Source of the DNA: Devosia sp. 67-54
Lineage (GTDB): Bacteria > Pseudomonadota > Alphaproteobacteria > Rhizobiales > Devosiaceae
Assembly: GCF_001899075.1 (NCBI RefSeq)
Contig: NZ_MKVA01000008.1
Span: 361,605-425,604, forward strand
Direction: 5' to 3'
DNA: 64,000 nt
The position numbers were made by a program, and so were the translations under genes. The notes below the pieces were generated by a model. The model saw nothing but the letters and a program-made list of their open reading frames with translations, was not told where the DNA came from and did not search any database. Positions within the stretch are counted from its first letter, which is position 1. Every line of letters begins with the position of its first letter. This document shows, in pieces, positions 1 through 8,260 of this stretch.

Positions 1-2
1 AC

Positions 3-875
3 CCCTATGTGCTCGGCGCCATCTGGGGCATCGAGACCAATTACGGCTCGGTGCTGGGCAACAAGAAGCTGATCAAGCCGGTGATCCGCTCGCTGGCGAC
101 GCTGGTGTGGCAGCATCGCGGCCGCTACGAGGGCGACAAGGCCGATTTCATCGCGGCGCTGAAGCTGGTGCAGCGCGGCCCGCTCGATGCCCGCCACCTG
201 CTCGGCTCGTGGGCCGGCGCCATCGGGCACCTGCAGGTCAACCCCAGCAACGTCATCGCGCACGGCACCGATGGCGACGGCGACGGCAGGATCGATCTGC
301 AGGATTCGCTCGCCGATGCGCTGGCGACCAGCGCCAAATTCCTGCTCGACCTCGGCTATGCCCCCGGCGTCGACTGGGGCTTCGAGGTCAGCGTGCCGCG
401 CAATTTCGACTACATGCTGGCCGACCGCACCACGCTGAAGCCGATCTCGGTGTTCGCCGGCCTGGGCGTGAAGCGGGTCAGCGGCAAGCCCTTCGCCGAC
501 CCCTCCGTGCCGGTGTTCTTCTACGCCCCGGCCGGTGCCAAGGGCCCGAAATTCCTGATGACCAGGAACTACCTCGTGCTCAAGGGCTACAATTTCTCCG
601 ACAGCTACGCGCTCGCCGTGGCGCATCTCGCCGACCGGCTGAAGGGCGCCGGCGCGTTCCAGGCGAGCTGGCCGCGCGACACGAAATTCCCCGACCTTGC
701 GCAGCGCAAGGACATCCAGGCGGCGCTGATCCGGCTCGGCCTGCTCAAGGGCGAGGTCGACGGCCGGCTCGGGCCGATAACCTCGGCCGCCTACGCCCGC
801 TACCAGGCGAGCCGCGGCGAGGTGGCCGACGGCTTCATCACCCTCGACAGCTGGCGCGAGCTCACGGGGCAATAG
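3..875 (+). CDS. Lytic murein transglycosylase (MltB/SLT_2 type), C-terminal part
   Basis: The gene enters the window already open: the frame runs Pro-Tyr into VLGAIWGIETNYG, so the true start lies upstream. IWGIET is the catalytic-glutamate motif of MltB-type lytic transglycosylases, which cleave the glycan strands of peptidoglycan in the periplasm to give 1,6-anhydro ends. The family core (SLT_2) covers about residues 1-210 of the visible part, with a GSWAGAIGHLQ segment near residue 75 typical of the family. The last 60 residues (DIQAALIRLGLLKGEVDGRLG) form a peptidoglycan-binding PG_binding_1 domain. This two-domain order is common in alphaproteobacteria. The product is probably a secreted or lipid-anchored protein, but its N-terminus cannot be seen. 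Confidence 0.9.
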   Translation, partial: PYVLGAIWGIETNYGSVLGNKKLIKPVIRSLATLVWQHRGRYEGDKADFIAALKLVQRGPLDARHLLGSWAGAIGHLQVNPSNVIAHGTDGDGDGRIDLQDSLADALATSAKFLLDLGYAPGVDWGFEVSVPRNFDYMLADRTTLKPISVFAGLGVKRVSGKPFADPSVPVFFYAPAGAKGPKFLMTRNYLVLKGYNFSDSYALAVAHLADRLKGAGAFQASWPRDTKFPDLAQRKDIQAALIRLGLLKGEVDGRLGPITSAAYARYQASRGEVADGFITLDSWRELTGQ

Positions 876-931
876 TGGGGTGGCGCGAGGCGGCGCCCGA
901 AGGTGGATGAGGGGGAGCCCAAGCCGGTTTT

Positions 932-982
932 GCTTGTGCTCTGTCCGACCGATGCCAAACGGGATCGCTCGGCCAACCGCCG
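932..982 (+). repeat. Dispersed hairpin element, single copy (locus A)
   Basis: The flank GCTTGTGCTCTGTCCGA (932-948) is identical over 17 nt to the reverse complement of 15241-15257. A stem follows: CCGACCGAT (945-953) pairs with ATCGCTCGG (964-972) with one C-C mismatch and a 10-nt loop. The right flank CCAACCG (973-979) matches the other two loci. The element sits between two same-strand genes, has no T-tract, and so is not an ordinary terminator. Confidence 0.65.
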
Positions 983-1029
983 TGAGGGAGAGCCTTCATT
1001 TCGCCGCGCCGAACGGGCATAAGGGCGTC

Positions 1030-2208
1030 ATGCTCCGCCGTCTCGTCGTCCTGATCCTGGTCGCGCTGTTCGTTGCCGGCGATGTCGCGCCGGTGGCGGC
1101 GCAGGGGCTGTTCGGCGGCGGCGGCGACCAGTCGCAGAGCCAGCAGCCGCAAAAGAAGCGGCGGACGCTGTTCGACATGCTGTTCGGCGGCGGCCAGCAG
1201 GAAGAGACGCCGCCCCCCGCGCCGGTGGTGGTGAAGCCCAAGAAGGCGACGCTGCCCGCTCCCGCCAAGCCGGCGGCCGAGAAGGCGGCGAACGCGACGC
1301 GGCTGGCGGTGTTCGGCGACTCCATGGCGGTCGATCTCGCCAAGGCGCTCGACCGGCTGTACCAGGACGATCCCAACATCGTGGTGATCAACCAGGGCGT
1401 CGGCTCGTCCGGCTTCGCGCGCCCGGATTTCTTCGACTGGGACAAGACGGCGGTCGATCAGGTCAGCAAGAACAGCTTCGACATCGCCGTGATGATCGTG
1501 GGCATCAACGACCGGCAGACGATCAAGCTGCCCGACGGTTCGGTGAAGCCGCTGACGCCGGAATGGACCGACGCCTACAAGCAGCGCGTGGCCGATTTCG
1601 TCGCCGCCATCAAGGGCGCCAACAAGCCGCTGATCTGGGTCGGCCTGCCGCCGATGGCCAAGGCGGATTTTTCCACCGCCATGGGACAGATCAGCTCGAT
1701 CCAGCGTTTGGCGGTGTTCGCCGGCGGCTCGGACTTCCTCGACATCTACGACAAATTCGTCGACGACGACGGCAACTACACCTCGACCGGCCCCGACATC
1801 AACGGCACCATCGTGCAGATGCGCAAGGGTGACGGCATCCATTTCAGCGCCGCCGGCGCCGATAAACTGGCGTTCTATGTCAGCCAGTCGCTGAAACTCT
1901 ATTACCATGGCAGCGGCGGGGTGGGCATCGACATCGCCGACGTGCTGGCCGGCACCGACGCCGCCGTGATGGTGCGGCCGCCCTACCAGGGGCTGGGGCA
2001 GACGCGGCTGCTCGAAATCGCCGGCGCCGTGGTGCCGCTGAGCCAGACGCCCAAGCGCGCCGCCGAACTCGTCACCGCGTCGGCCGTGCGTACGGATACG
2101 CCCTTCGACCTCAGCCAGATGCTCGATGCCCCCAAGGGCCGCGTCGACGCCTTCGGCGTGGGCAAGGACCCGGCGCAGCCCGAGCCGGCCGCCGCGGCGG
2201 CCAACTGA
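1030..2208 (+). CDS. SGNH-hydrolase-like secreted protein, DUF459 family
   Basis: A protein of 392 residues. The start at 1030 (MLRRLVVLILVALFVAGD) is chosen because it gives a clean signal peptide; in-frame sequence further upstream overlaps the hairpin element. A low-complexity Gly/Gln/Pro/Lys linker (residues 26-90) leads into an SGNH fold. The GDS nucleophile motif is at 96-98 (VFGDSMA), a GIND block follows in mid-domain, and DGIH (268-271) supplies the Asp/His pair. DUF459 proteins are periplasmic SGNH relatives, and some are thought to act on O-acetyl groups of cell-wall or exopolysaccharide; the substrate here is unknown. The location after a lytic transglycosylase fits an envelope role. 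The C-terminus (residues 310-392) is less conserved in character. Confidence 0.8.
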   Translation: MLRRLVVLILVALFVAGDVAPVAAQGLFGGGGDQSQSQQPQKKRRTLFDMLFGGGQQEETPPPAPVVVKPKKATLPAPAKPAAEKAANATRLAVFGDSMAVDLAKALDRLYQDDPNIVVINQGVGSSGFARPDFFDWDKTAVDQVSKNSFDIAVMIVGINDRQTIKLPDGSVKPLTPEWTDAYKQRVADFVAAIKGANKPLIWVGLPPMAKADFSTAMGQISSIQRLAVFAGGSDFLDIYDKFVDDDGNYTSTGPDINGTIVQMRKGDGIHFSAAGADKLAFYVSQSLKLYYHGSGGVGIDIADVLAGTDAAVMVRPPYQGLGQTRLLEIAGAVVPLSQTPKRAAELVTASAVRTDTPFDLSQMLDAPKGRVDAFGVGKDPAQPEPAAAAAN

Positions 2209-2223
2209 TCCGCGAGGTCCGGC

Positions 2224-3246
2224 CTACAGCCAGCCCGCCAGCTCGCGCCGCACCACCGCCTCCAGCATCGCCATGCCGCCGTCGCTGTCGTTGAGGCAGG
2301 GGATGTAGGCGTAGTCGTCATGATTGCCGCCGGCATGCACATATTGCTCGCGGCCGGTGATCGCCAGCTCCTCCAGCGTCTCGATGCAGTCGACCGAGAA
2401 CGCCGGCGCCAGCAGCGCCACCTTTCGTTTCTGCCGGCCCAGCTCCTCGATAGTATCGGCGGTGTAGGGCTTGAGCCATTCGTCCGGGCCGAAGCGGCTC
2501 TGGAACGTCACTTTGAGATAGTCCTCGCTCCAGCCCAGCCGCTCGCGCACCAGCCGCGTCGTCGCGAGGCAGTCGCAATAATACGGATCGCCCTTCAGCA
2601 GATACTCGACCGGCATGCCGTGATACGAGGTCAGCACCACATCCGGCTTGAACGGCAGCGCCGCGACGCCCGCCGCGATGCTGTCGCTCAGCGCCGCTAT
2701 GTATTCGGGCGTCGCGTAATAGGGCGGCAGCGTGCGCAGCGCCGGCTGCCAGCGCAGCCGCTTCAGCACGTCGAACACCGCATCGTTGGCGGTCGCCGTC
2801 GTCGTCGCCGAATATTGCGGATAGAGCGGACAGACGAGAATGCGGGTGCACCCCGCCGCGAGCAGCGCCCGCAGCGTGCTCTCGGTCGAGGGGTTGCCGT
2901 AGCGCATGCCGAAGGCCACCACCACCGCGTCGCCCAGCCGCGCCTGGAGCTTTTCCGCCTGCCGCCGCGAGATCACCCGGAGCGGGCTGTCGCCGGCCGC
3001 GTTGTCCCAGATCTTGCGGTAATTGGCGCCGCTCTTTTGCGGCCGCACATTGAGGATGATGCCCTGCAGGATCAGCTGCCAGATCGCCGGATTGGTCTCG
3101 ATCACCCGCCGGTCACTGAGGAACTGGCTCAGATAGCGCCGCATCGGCCAGTAATCGGGCGAATCCGGGGTGCCCAGATTCAGCAGCAGCACGCCGACCT
3201 TCGGGTCCTTGATCGTCGGGTGGTCGGCGGGTTTGAGGACCGGCAT
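2224..3246 (-). CDS. hemH: Ferrochelatase
   Basis: A protein of 340 residues, the usual length. Ferrochelatase inserts Fe2+ into protoporphyrin IX in the last step of haem synthesis. Diagnostic segments are GVLLLNLGTPDSP at the N-terminus, SYHGMP with the metal-ligand/catalytic His near residue 209, and FSVDCIETLEEL carrying the conserved Glu. I chose ATG 3246; an in-frame ATG at 3285 would add 13 residues, and neither has a clear ribosome-binding site. The gene is convergent with the DUF459 gene (15-bp gap) and lies downstream of mntH on the same strand with a 95-bp gap. Haem synthesis next to a metal importer is functionally sensible. Confidence 0.95.
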   Translation of the reverse strand: MPVLKPADHPTIKDPKVGVLLLNLGTPDSPDYWPMRRYLSQFLSDRRVIETNPAIWQLILQGIILNVRPQKSGANYRKIWDNAAGDSPLRVISRRQAEKLQARLGDAVVVAFGMRYGNPSTESTLRALLAAGCTRILVCPLYPQYSATTTATANDAVFDVLKRLRWQPALRTLPPYYATPEYIAALSDSIAAGVAALPFKPDVVLTSYHGMPVEYLLKGDPYYCDCLATTRLVRERLGWSEDYLKVTFQSRFGPDEWLKPYTADTIEELGRQKRKVALLAPAFSVDCIETLEELAITGREQYVHAGGNHDDYAYIPCLNDSDGGMAMLEAVVRRELAGWL

Positions 3247-3341
3247 GGCGCTTTTGGTGAGAAAGGTCGAGGCGGCGCGCACCATATCTGCCGTCGCCCG
3301 CGACGCAAGCTCCGCGATTGTCGCGGGGGCCGGCCCGCGGC

Positions 3342-4700
3342 CTAACCCAGCCCGCCGGTCGCGAAGTCGAACAGCAGCTTGGCGTTGAGCCCGATGATCA
3401 GCGTCGCCACCACGGCGGCGATCGCCGTCAGCCAGCGCGGCGAGACGAGATCGCCCAGCTTCTGCCGGCTCGCCGTGAACAGCACCAGCGGCACCACCGC
3501 AAACGGCAGCTGGAAGCTCAGGATCACCTGGCTGAACACCAGCAAGCGGCCCGCCTGCGCCGCGCCGAACACATAGACCGCGATCAGCGCCGGGATGATG
3601 GCGATGCCGCGCGTGATCAGCCGCCGCGCCCAGGCCGCCATGCGGAAGCGGATGAACCCTTCCATCACGATCTGCCCGGCCATCGTCGCCGTCACCGTCG
3701 AGTTGAGGCCGCAGGCGATGAGCGCGATGCCGAACAGGATCGGCGCCAGCGTCGAGCCGAGCAGCGGCGTCAGCAGATGCGAGGCCTGCCCGATGTCGGT
3801 CACCACCTCGTGGTGCGGGTAGAACACCGCCGCCGCCAGCACCAGCAGCGAGGCATTGATGGTGAGCGCGAAGGTGAGCGCGAACACCGAATCGAGCGTC
3901 GAGAATTTCAGCGCCTCGCGCTTTTCGGCGAGGCTGTCGCCATAGGCGCGCGTCTGCACGATACCCGAATGCAGATAGAGGTTGTGCGGCATCACCGTGG
4001 CGCCGATGATGCCCAGCGCCAGGTACAGCATGTTGGGATTGTGCACGATTTCGGTGGTCGGCGCGAAGCCGCGGATCACCCCGCCCCAGTCGGGATTGGC
4101 GAGCATGATCTGCAACACGAAGCTCACCGCGATCACCCCCAGCATGGTGATGATGAAGGCCTCGATCCAGCGGAAGCCCTTGGCCTGCAGGAACAGGATC
4201 AGGAACACGTCGAGCGTGGTGATGATGATGCCGAGCTCGAGCGGGATGCCGAAGATCAGGTTGAGCCCGATCGCCGTGCCCACCACCTCGGCGAGGTCGG
4301 TGGCGACGATGGCGATCTCCGCCAGCGCCCAGAGCGGCCACGCGATCCAGTGCGGAAAGGCGTCGCGGCAGGCCTGCGCCAGATCCTTGCCGGTGCCGAT
4401 GGCGAGCCGCGCGCACAGCGACTGCAGGATGATCGCCATGATGTTGCTGAGCAGCGCGACGAACAGCAGCGTGTAGCCGAACTGGCTGCCGCCGGCGAGC
4501 GAGGTCGCCCAATTGCCGGGGTCCATATAGCCCACGGCGACCAGATAGCCCGGTCCGACGAAGGCGAGGAACCGCCGCCAGGTCGGCGCATCCTTGGGCA
4601 GGTGGATGGAGCGGAACACCTCCACCAGCGGCGGGGTGGTGCTGTCGCGCAGCCAGCCGGGCCGGCGTGAGGGGAGGGCGTCCATGGTGTTCGTGGTCAT
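3342..4700 (-). CDS. mntH: Nramp-family Mn2+/H+ symporter
   Basis: A protein of 452 residues with about 11 hydrophobic segments. The two metal-binding signatures of Nramp transporters are intact: DPGNWATS in TM1 and MPHNLYLHS in TM6. The family imports Mn2+ (and Fe2+) across the inner membrane with protons. ATG 4700 ([14 protein letters not shown]) is preferred over the longer frame from 4742 because the latter would start inside the operator; AAGGACGG lies upstream of 4700. A double 17-bp palindrome at 4737-4782, just upstream, looks like a Fur-family (Mur/Fur) control site, implying repression by Mn or Fe. Confidence 0.95.
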   Translation of the reverse strand: MTTNTMDALPSRRPGWLRDSTTPPLVEVFRSIHLPKDAPTWRRFLAFVGPGYLVAVGYMDPGNWATSLAGGSQFGYTLLFVALLSNIMAIILQSLCARLAIGTGKDLAQACRDAFPHWIAWPLWALAEIAIVATDLAEVVGTAIGLNLIFGIPLELGIIITTLDVFLILFLQAKGFRWIEAFIITMLGVIAVSFVLQIMLANPDWGGVIRGFAPTTEIVHNPNMLYLALGIIGATVMPHNLYLHSGIVQTRAYGDSLAEKREALKFSTLDSVFALTFALTINASLLVLAAAVFYPHHEVVTDIGQASHLLTPLLGSTLAPILFGIALIACGLNSTVTATMAGQIVMEGFIRFRMAAWARRLITRGIAIIPALIAVYVFGAAQAGRLLVFSQVILSFQLPFAVVPLVLFTASRQKLGDLVSPRWLTAIAAVVATLIIGLNAKLLFDFATGGLG

Positions 4701-4736
4701 TGCGGGGACCGTCCTTGTAGCCGGCGCTATTCGCCA

Positions 4737-4782
4737 TTGCAAATCATTCGCAAGAGATATTCTTGTTGCGAATGATTTGCAA
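4737..4782. promoter_or_regulatory. Double Fur/Mur-type operator upstream of mntH
   Basis: TTGCAAATCATTCGCAA (4737-4753) and TTGCGAATGATTTGCAA (4766-4782) are exact reverse complements of each other, separated by 12 bp. Each is itself a near-perfect palindrome (one mismatch). The pattern resembles TGCAAAT-type sites of alphaproteobacterial Fur/Mur. The pair lies 37-82 bp upstream of the mntH start and also faces the divergent gene at 4848. The regulator is inferred. Confidence 0.75.
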
Positions 4783-4847
4783 GAAGCATCGGTGGAACCA
4801 ATCGCGATGTCGCGGATTCCTCGGCGGGGCTCAGAAATCGGGGTCGC

Positions 4848-5099
4848 TTGACTGAACTCACCAAGGACGAAGCGCGCGAGGAAACCCTCCGCCGCTGGCG
4901 GGCATTGCCCGCCCAGGAGCGCGAGACGGAGGACCAGATGCAGGTCTTTGCCGCCGCCCTCGCCGAAGAGCTGGATTTCCGCACCATGGCCAATTCCCGC
5001 AAGCTCATCGTGAGCTGGCTGCGGCGCGAGCGCGACGGCCTGCCGCCCTGGGGCAACGTGCCGCCGGAATCGGAAACGCGCCGGGACGCCGCCGAATGA
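4848..5099 (+). CDS. Small conserved-looking protein, paralogue of the next gene
   Basis: A protein of 83 residues, starting at a TTG; no ATG or GTG in frame gives the aligned N-terminus. No family is recognised. It aligns over about 60 residues with the product of 5173-5409: [18 protein letters not shown] here against LTKQDAEAEAIRRWYELP there, then a shared LDF and a closing S/AWLxRE motif. It is soluble, helical and rich in Glu/Arg, with no cysteines, so an adaptor or regulatory role is possible but not shown. It runs divergently from mntH across the Fur/Mur-type operator, so it might share metal control. Confidence 0.6.
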   Translation: MTELTKDEAREETLRRWRALPAQERETEDQMQVFAAALAEELDFRTMANSRKLIVSWLRRERDGLPPWGNVPPESETRRDAAE

Positions 5100-5172
5100 G
5101 CGCCGCCGTTAACCTTTCGTTAGCCATGGCGGCCGATGCTGGCGGCTTCGGTTGCCCCTCAGGAGGCCCGAC

Positions 5173-5409
5173 ATGCAACTGACCAAACAGGACGCCGAAG
5201 CCGAAGCCATCCGCCGCTGGTACGAGCTGCCCGAGGATCTGCGGCAGACGCCGGACGACGCCGAGGCCTTTGCCGCCCACATCGCCCCGTCGCTGGATTT
5301 TCCCTCGATCCTCGAGCGCGAAAAGCTGCTCGGCGCCTGGCTGATGCGCGAGCTGTTCCGCTCGCGCCAGGCCGAAAAGAACGCCGAGGCGAAGACCCGG
5401 GCCGCCTAG
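5173..5409 (+). CDS. Small conserved-looking protein, tandem paralogue
   Basis: A protein of 78 residues. ATG 5173 is well supported by AGGAGG at 5161-5166 (6-nt spacing). It is a tandem duplicate of the 4848-5099 product: both have LTK-D/Q-x-A at the N-terminus, a RRW-x-x-LP block, a central LDF and a terminal WLMRE/WLRRE. The tail is Lys/Ala-rich (residues 64-78). Function unknown. It is convergent with the DUF1007-NicO gene, leaving a 1-bp gap. Confidence 0.7.
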   Translation: MQLTKQDAEAEAIRRWYELPEDLRQTPDDAEAFAAHIAPSLDFPSILEREKLLGAWLMRELFRSRQAEKNAEAKTRAA

Positions 5410-5410
5410 C

Positions 5411-7255
5411 TCATACGCTCGCCAGCAGCAGCACCACGCCGAACGCGAACACGCCAACGGCGGCCAGCAGCTCGGCCCACCACACCAGCATGCCGGTGAT
5501 CTTGTTGTCGGCCCCGGCCACGCCGCGGGCGAGGCCCTTGAAACCCACCGCCAGCGCCGCCAGCGTGCCGGTGGTGATCGCCGTGCCCACGCCCATCAGC
5601 AGCACCGCCACGATGCCCGCCAGCAGCAGCCCCTGGCTCAGCGCGAAGGCGAGCACGATCAGCGCCCCCGAGCACGGCCGGATGCCCACCGACAACACCA
5701 CGCCCAGCTGCTCGCGCCAGCCGCCACTGAGTTGCGCCGGCGTCACGATATGGGCGTGCCCGTCGTCATGCTCGTCGTGGCCGTCGTCGCCGTGATTGTG
5801 CCCGTAATGCGCGTGCCCCGGCAGCCGGCCATAGGCGTCGGGGCCGGCCTCGGCCACCCGGAACGCGGTGAGCGCCGGCCCGCCCGCCGCCAGCGCGTGC
5901 GCCGGCGTCCCCATATGCTTGCGCGCCAGCGCCTGCATCGGATTGGCCGCGGCCGCCATCGCCTCGGGCTCGTCATGGTGGTGATGATGGCCCCAGCCGA
6001 ACAGCTTGCGCAGGATCAGCCACAGCCCGAGCAGCGCCACCAGCCCGTAGGACAGGATGCCGATCCAGTTGGCGGCATCGCTCATCGCCATCGCCGTCAT
6101 GCCCAGCAGGCTCGCCGCCACCAGCACGAAGCCGATGGCCACCAGCGATTGCAGCATCGCGGCGATGAAGCTCAGCAGGATGCCGCGCCGCACCTGCGCC
6201 TCGTTGGCGAGCACGTAGGACGACACCACCACCTTGCCGTGCCCGGGCCCGGCCGAGTGGAACACCCCGTAGAGGAAGCTCAGCAGCCCCAGCACCCAGA
6301 AGCCGGTCCAGTCGGTCTTGAGCCCGCTGAGCGCGTGCTCCAGCGCCATGTAGAAATCCACCTGCTTCTGCTGCACCCAGCCGAGAAAGCCGGTGCGCGG
6401 CAGCTTGAGCCCCGGCTCGTTGGGCGCCGACCCGAACGGCAGATTGCCGGCAAGGATCGGCGAGGTCAGCCCCTGCTGCGCCGGCGGATTGGCGGCCGGC
6501 GTGGTCTCGGCCATCTGCGTCGCCGCATCGAGCGCGGTCGACGCCGCCGCCGGTGCGGTGGCCGCCGCGCCCTCGGCTGTCGCCGGCTTGCCGGTCAGGC
6601 TGCCGCCGGGGCAGTTGATCAGGATCGCCCCCTGCATGCCGCGCAGCGCCTGCTCCAGCTCGGGCGGCAGCTTGGTGACGTCGGGCGGCAGCGCGTAGAG
6701 CGCATCGGCCAGCTCCGGCGGCATCTCCTTGGCGTCCTGCATGGCGATGCTGCAGTTTTTCGGCGCGTTGACCAGCGTCACGTCGCTCGCGTCGTGGAAG
6801 GTGATGGCGACGTAATATTCCGGATCGTCGATGGAGAGCTCGAGCGATTTGCGGATGGCATAGGGCTTGGCCAGCGCCACGTCGAAATTCAGCGTCGTCT
6901 GCTTGCCGTCATAGTCGATGCTGGCGTGGCTGCCATGGCTGAACGGCAGGTTCGGATCGTTCCCCTCGCCGGCGAAGGTGTAATATTGGTAGTCGGCCAG
7001 CCCATTCATGTTGTCGTCGGCGAGCGGCTGCAGCTCGGCCCGCGAATATTTGCCGTCATTGTTGGTGTCGAGCCCTTGGATCGACCAGGCCGAATAGGCC
7101 TGGTCGAACGTCCAGGTGTTGTGGATCGACACCACCTCGCCCGCATCGTTGAAGGTGATGGCGGCCTTGGCATCGACGAAGATGTGCGGATGCGCCAGCG
7201 CGGGCAGGGGCAGCAGGGCGCACAACCCCACCAGCGCGGCAAAACGGCGACGCAT
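5411..7255 (-). CDS. DUF1007-NicO fusion, nickel/cobalt-type metal transporter
   Basis: A protein of 614 residues joining two modules usually encoded separately. Residues 1-20 are a signal peptide. Residues 21-220 are a DUF1007-type extracytoplasmic domain that contains a canonical EF-hand loop, DTNNDGKYSRAE, at about 63-74. After an Ala/Pro linker, residues about 290-614 form a NicO (NixA/RcnA-like) membrane transporter with about six helices. The membrane part carries a GHHHHH tract and a second His/Asp-rich cytoplasmic or periplasmic loop (HAHYGHNHGDDGHDEHDDGH), both likely metal buffers. NicO proteins move Ni2+ or Co2+, and DUF1007 partners are also found in Zn-responsive loci, so the metal is not certain. 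A GTTCCGGC hairpin lies just upstream (7272-7290). Confidence 0.85.
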   Translation of the reverse strand: MRRRFAALVGLCALLPLPALAHPHIFVDAKAAITFNDAGEVVSIHNTWTFDQAYSAWSIQGLDTNNDGKYSRAELQPLADDNMNGLADYQYYTFAGEGNDPNLPFSHGSHASIDYDGKQTTLNFDVALAKPYAIRKSLELSIDDPEYYVAITFHDASDVTLVNAPKNCSIAMQDAKEMPPELADALYALPPDVTKLPPELEQALRGMQGAILINCPGGSLTGKPATAEGAAATAPAAASTALDAATQMAETTPAANPPAQQGLTSPILAGNLPFGSAPNEPGLKLPRTGFLGWVQQKQVDFYMALEHALSGLKTDWTGFWVLGLLSFLYGVFHSAGPGHGKVVVSSYVLANEAQVRRGILLSFIAAMLQSLVAIGFVLVAASLLGMTAMAMSDAANWIGILSYGLVALLGLWLILRKLFGWGHHHHHDEPEAMAAAANPMQALARKHMGTPAHALAAGGPALTAFRVAEAGPDAYGRLPGHAHYGHNHGDDGHDEHDDGHAHIVTPAQLSGGWREQLGVVLSVGIRPCSGALIVLAFALSQGLLLAGIVAVLLMGVGTAITTGTLAALAVGFKGLARGVAGADNKITGMLVWWAELLAAVGVFAFGVVLLLASV

Positions 7256-7271
7256 ATTCCCACCTGCCCCT

Positions 7272-7290
7272 GTTCCGGCACCGCCGGAAC
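7272..7290. repeat. Perfect 8-bp inverted repeat between LysR gene and DUF1007-NicO gene
   Basis: GTTCCGGC (7272-7279) and GCCGGAAC (7283-7290) pair perfectly around a 3-nt loop. It lies in the 46-bp gap between two minus-strand genes. With no T-run on either strand, it could be a weak terminator or an operator for the metal transporter. Confidence 0.5.
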
Positions 7291-7301
7291 CAATCGTCCA
7301 G

Positions 7302-8198
7302 TCAGACCGGGTGGGCTTCGAACCACGCCACCAGGTGATCGATGAGCGCCCGCACCTTGCCGGCGAGATGCCGGCGATGCGGGTACACGGCCTGCAGGCT
7401 CGCGCCCGTCTGCACGTAGCCGTCGAGCACCCTGATCAGCCTGCCCGACGTCAGCATCGGATCGGCGAGGTAGCCGGGCAATAAGGCAAGCCCAAGGCCG
7501 GCCAGCGCCGCGTCGCGCGCCGACAGCGGCGAGTTGACCCGCACCGGCCCCTGCACGTGGATCGACACCGTCTGCCCGTGGTCGACGAAGCGCCAGTTCG
7601 CCTGCCCCTGCAGATTGGTGTCGACGATGCAGGCATGGTGCCTGAGCTCGTCCGGCGCCTGCGGCGCGGCATGCGCCCGCAGATAATCGGGCGAGGCCAC
7701 CACCGAATGCTGCATGTCCGAGATCCTGCGCGCGATCAGCGAGGAATCCTGCGCCGCCGAAATGCGCAGCGCCACGTCGATCCCCTCCTCCACCAGGTCG
7801 ACGAAGCGGTCCTCGAGCCGGAGGTCCAGCGTCACGTCCGGGTGCTCGGCGAGGAAGGCGAAGATCGCCGGCGCCAGGATCATCTCGCCGAAATTGCGCG
7901 GCGCCGACACCCTCAGCAGTCCGCGCGGCGCCGCCGTCTGGTCGAGGATCGACGCATCGAGGTCGTCGAGCTGCTGCAGCAGCTGGCTGGCCTCGCGGTA
8001 ATACGCCTCGCCCGCCTCGGTGAGGCTGAGCTTGCGCGTCGTCCGGTTCATCAACCGCACCCCGAGATAATCCTCGAGGTCGGTCACGTATTTGCTCAGC
8101 AGCGCCTTGGACCGCCCATGCTGGCGCGCCGCCGCCGAAAACCCGCCGGCATCGAACACCTGCACGAACGCCCGAATGCGCGCGAGATCCTGAGACAT
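7302..8198 (-). CDS. LysR-family transcriptional regulator
   Basis: A protein of 298 residues, normal LysR length. The winged HTH occupies residues 1-65 (FSAAARQHGRSKALLSKYVTDLE), followed by a periplasmic-binding-protein-like effector domain. The segment GVRLMNRTTRKLSLTEAGE is typical of the CrgA/AaeR-like subgroup, which often regulates a neighbouring oxidoreductase or efflux gene. No obvious target is adjacent: upstream on the same strand is modB, downstream the metal transporter. It occupies the position where modC would be expected in a standard mod operon, but it starts 62 bp after modB ends and has no related function. Confidence 0.9.
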   Translation of the reverse strand: MSQDLARIRAFVQVFDAGGFSAAARQHGRSKALLSKYVTDLEDYLGVRLMNRTTRKLSLTEAGEAYYREASQLLQQLDDLDASILDQTAAPRGLLRVSAPRNFGEMILAPAIFAFLAEHPDVTLDLRLEDRFVDLVEEGIDVALRISAAQDSSLIARRISDMQHSVVASPDYLRAHAAPQAPDELRHHACIVDTNLQGQANWRFVDHGQTVSIHVQGPVRVNSPLSARDAALAGLGLALLPGYLADPMLTSGRLIRVLDGYVQTGASLQAVYPHRRHLAGKVRALIDHLVAWFEAHPV

Positions 8199-8260
8199 GC
8201 GAACAGTGATAGGCGATCGTTCGCCCTCGGGCAACGGCACCGGCCATGCCGTCGGCTGCA

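Noticed and set aside
3318..4670. Long open frame opposite mntH (450 codons)
   Set aside because: It is the antisense shadow of a clear Nramp gene, with Arg/His-rich low-complexity translation, as expected at high GC.
8199..8260. Remnant of modC between modB and the LysR gene
   Set aside because: The gap is 62 bp with no Walker-like coding remnant in any frame, so nothing of modC is left here.
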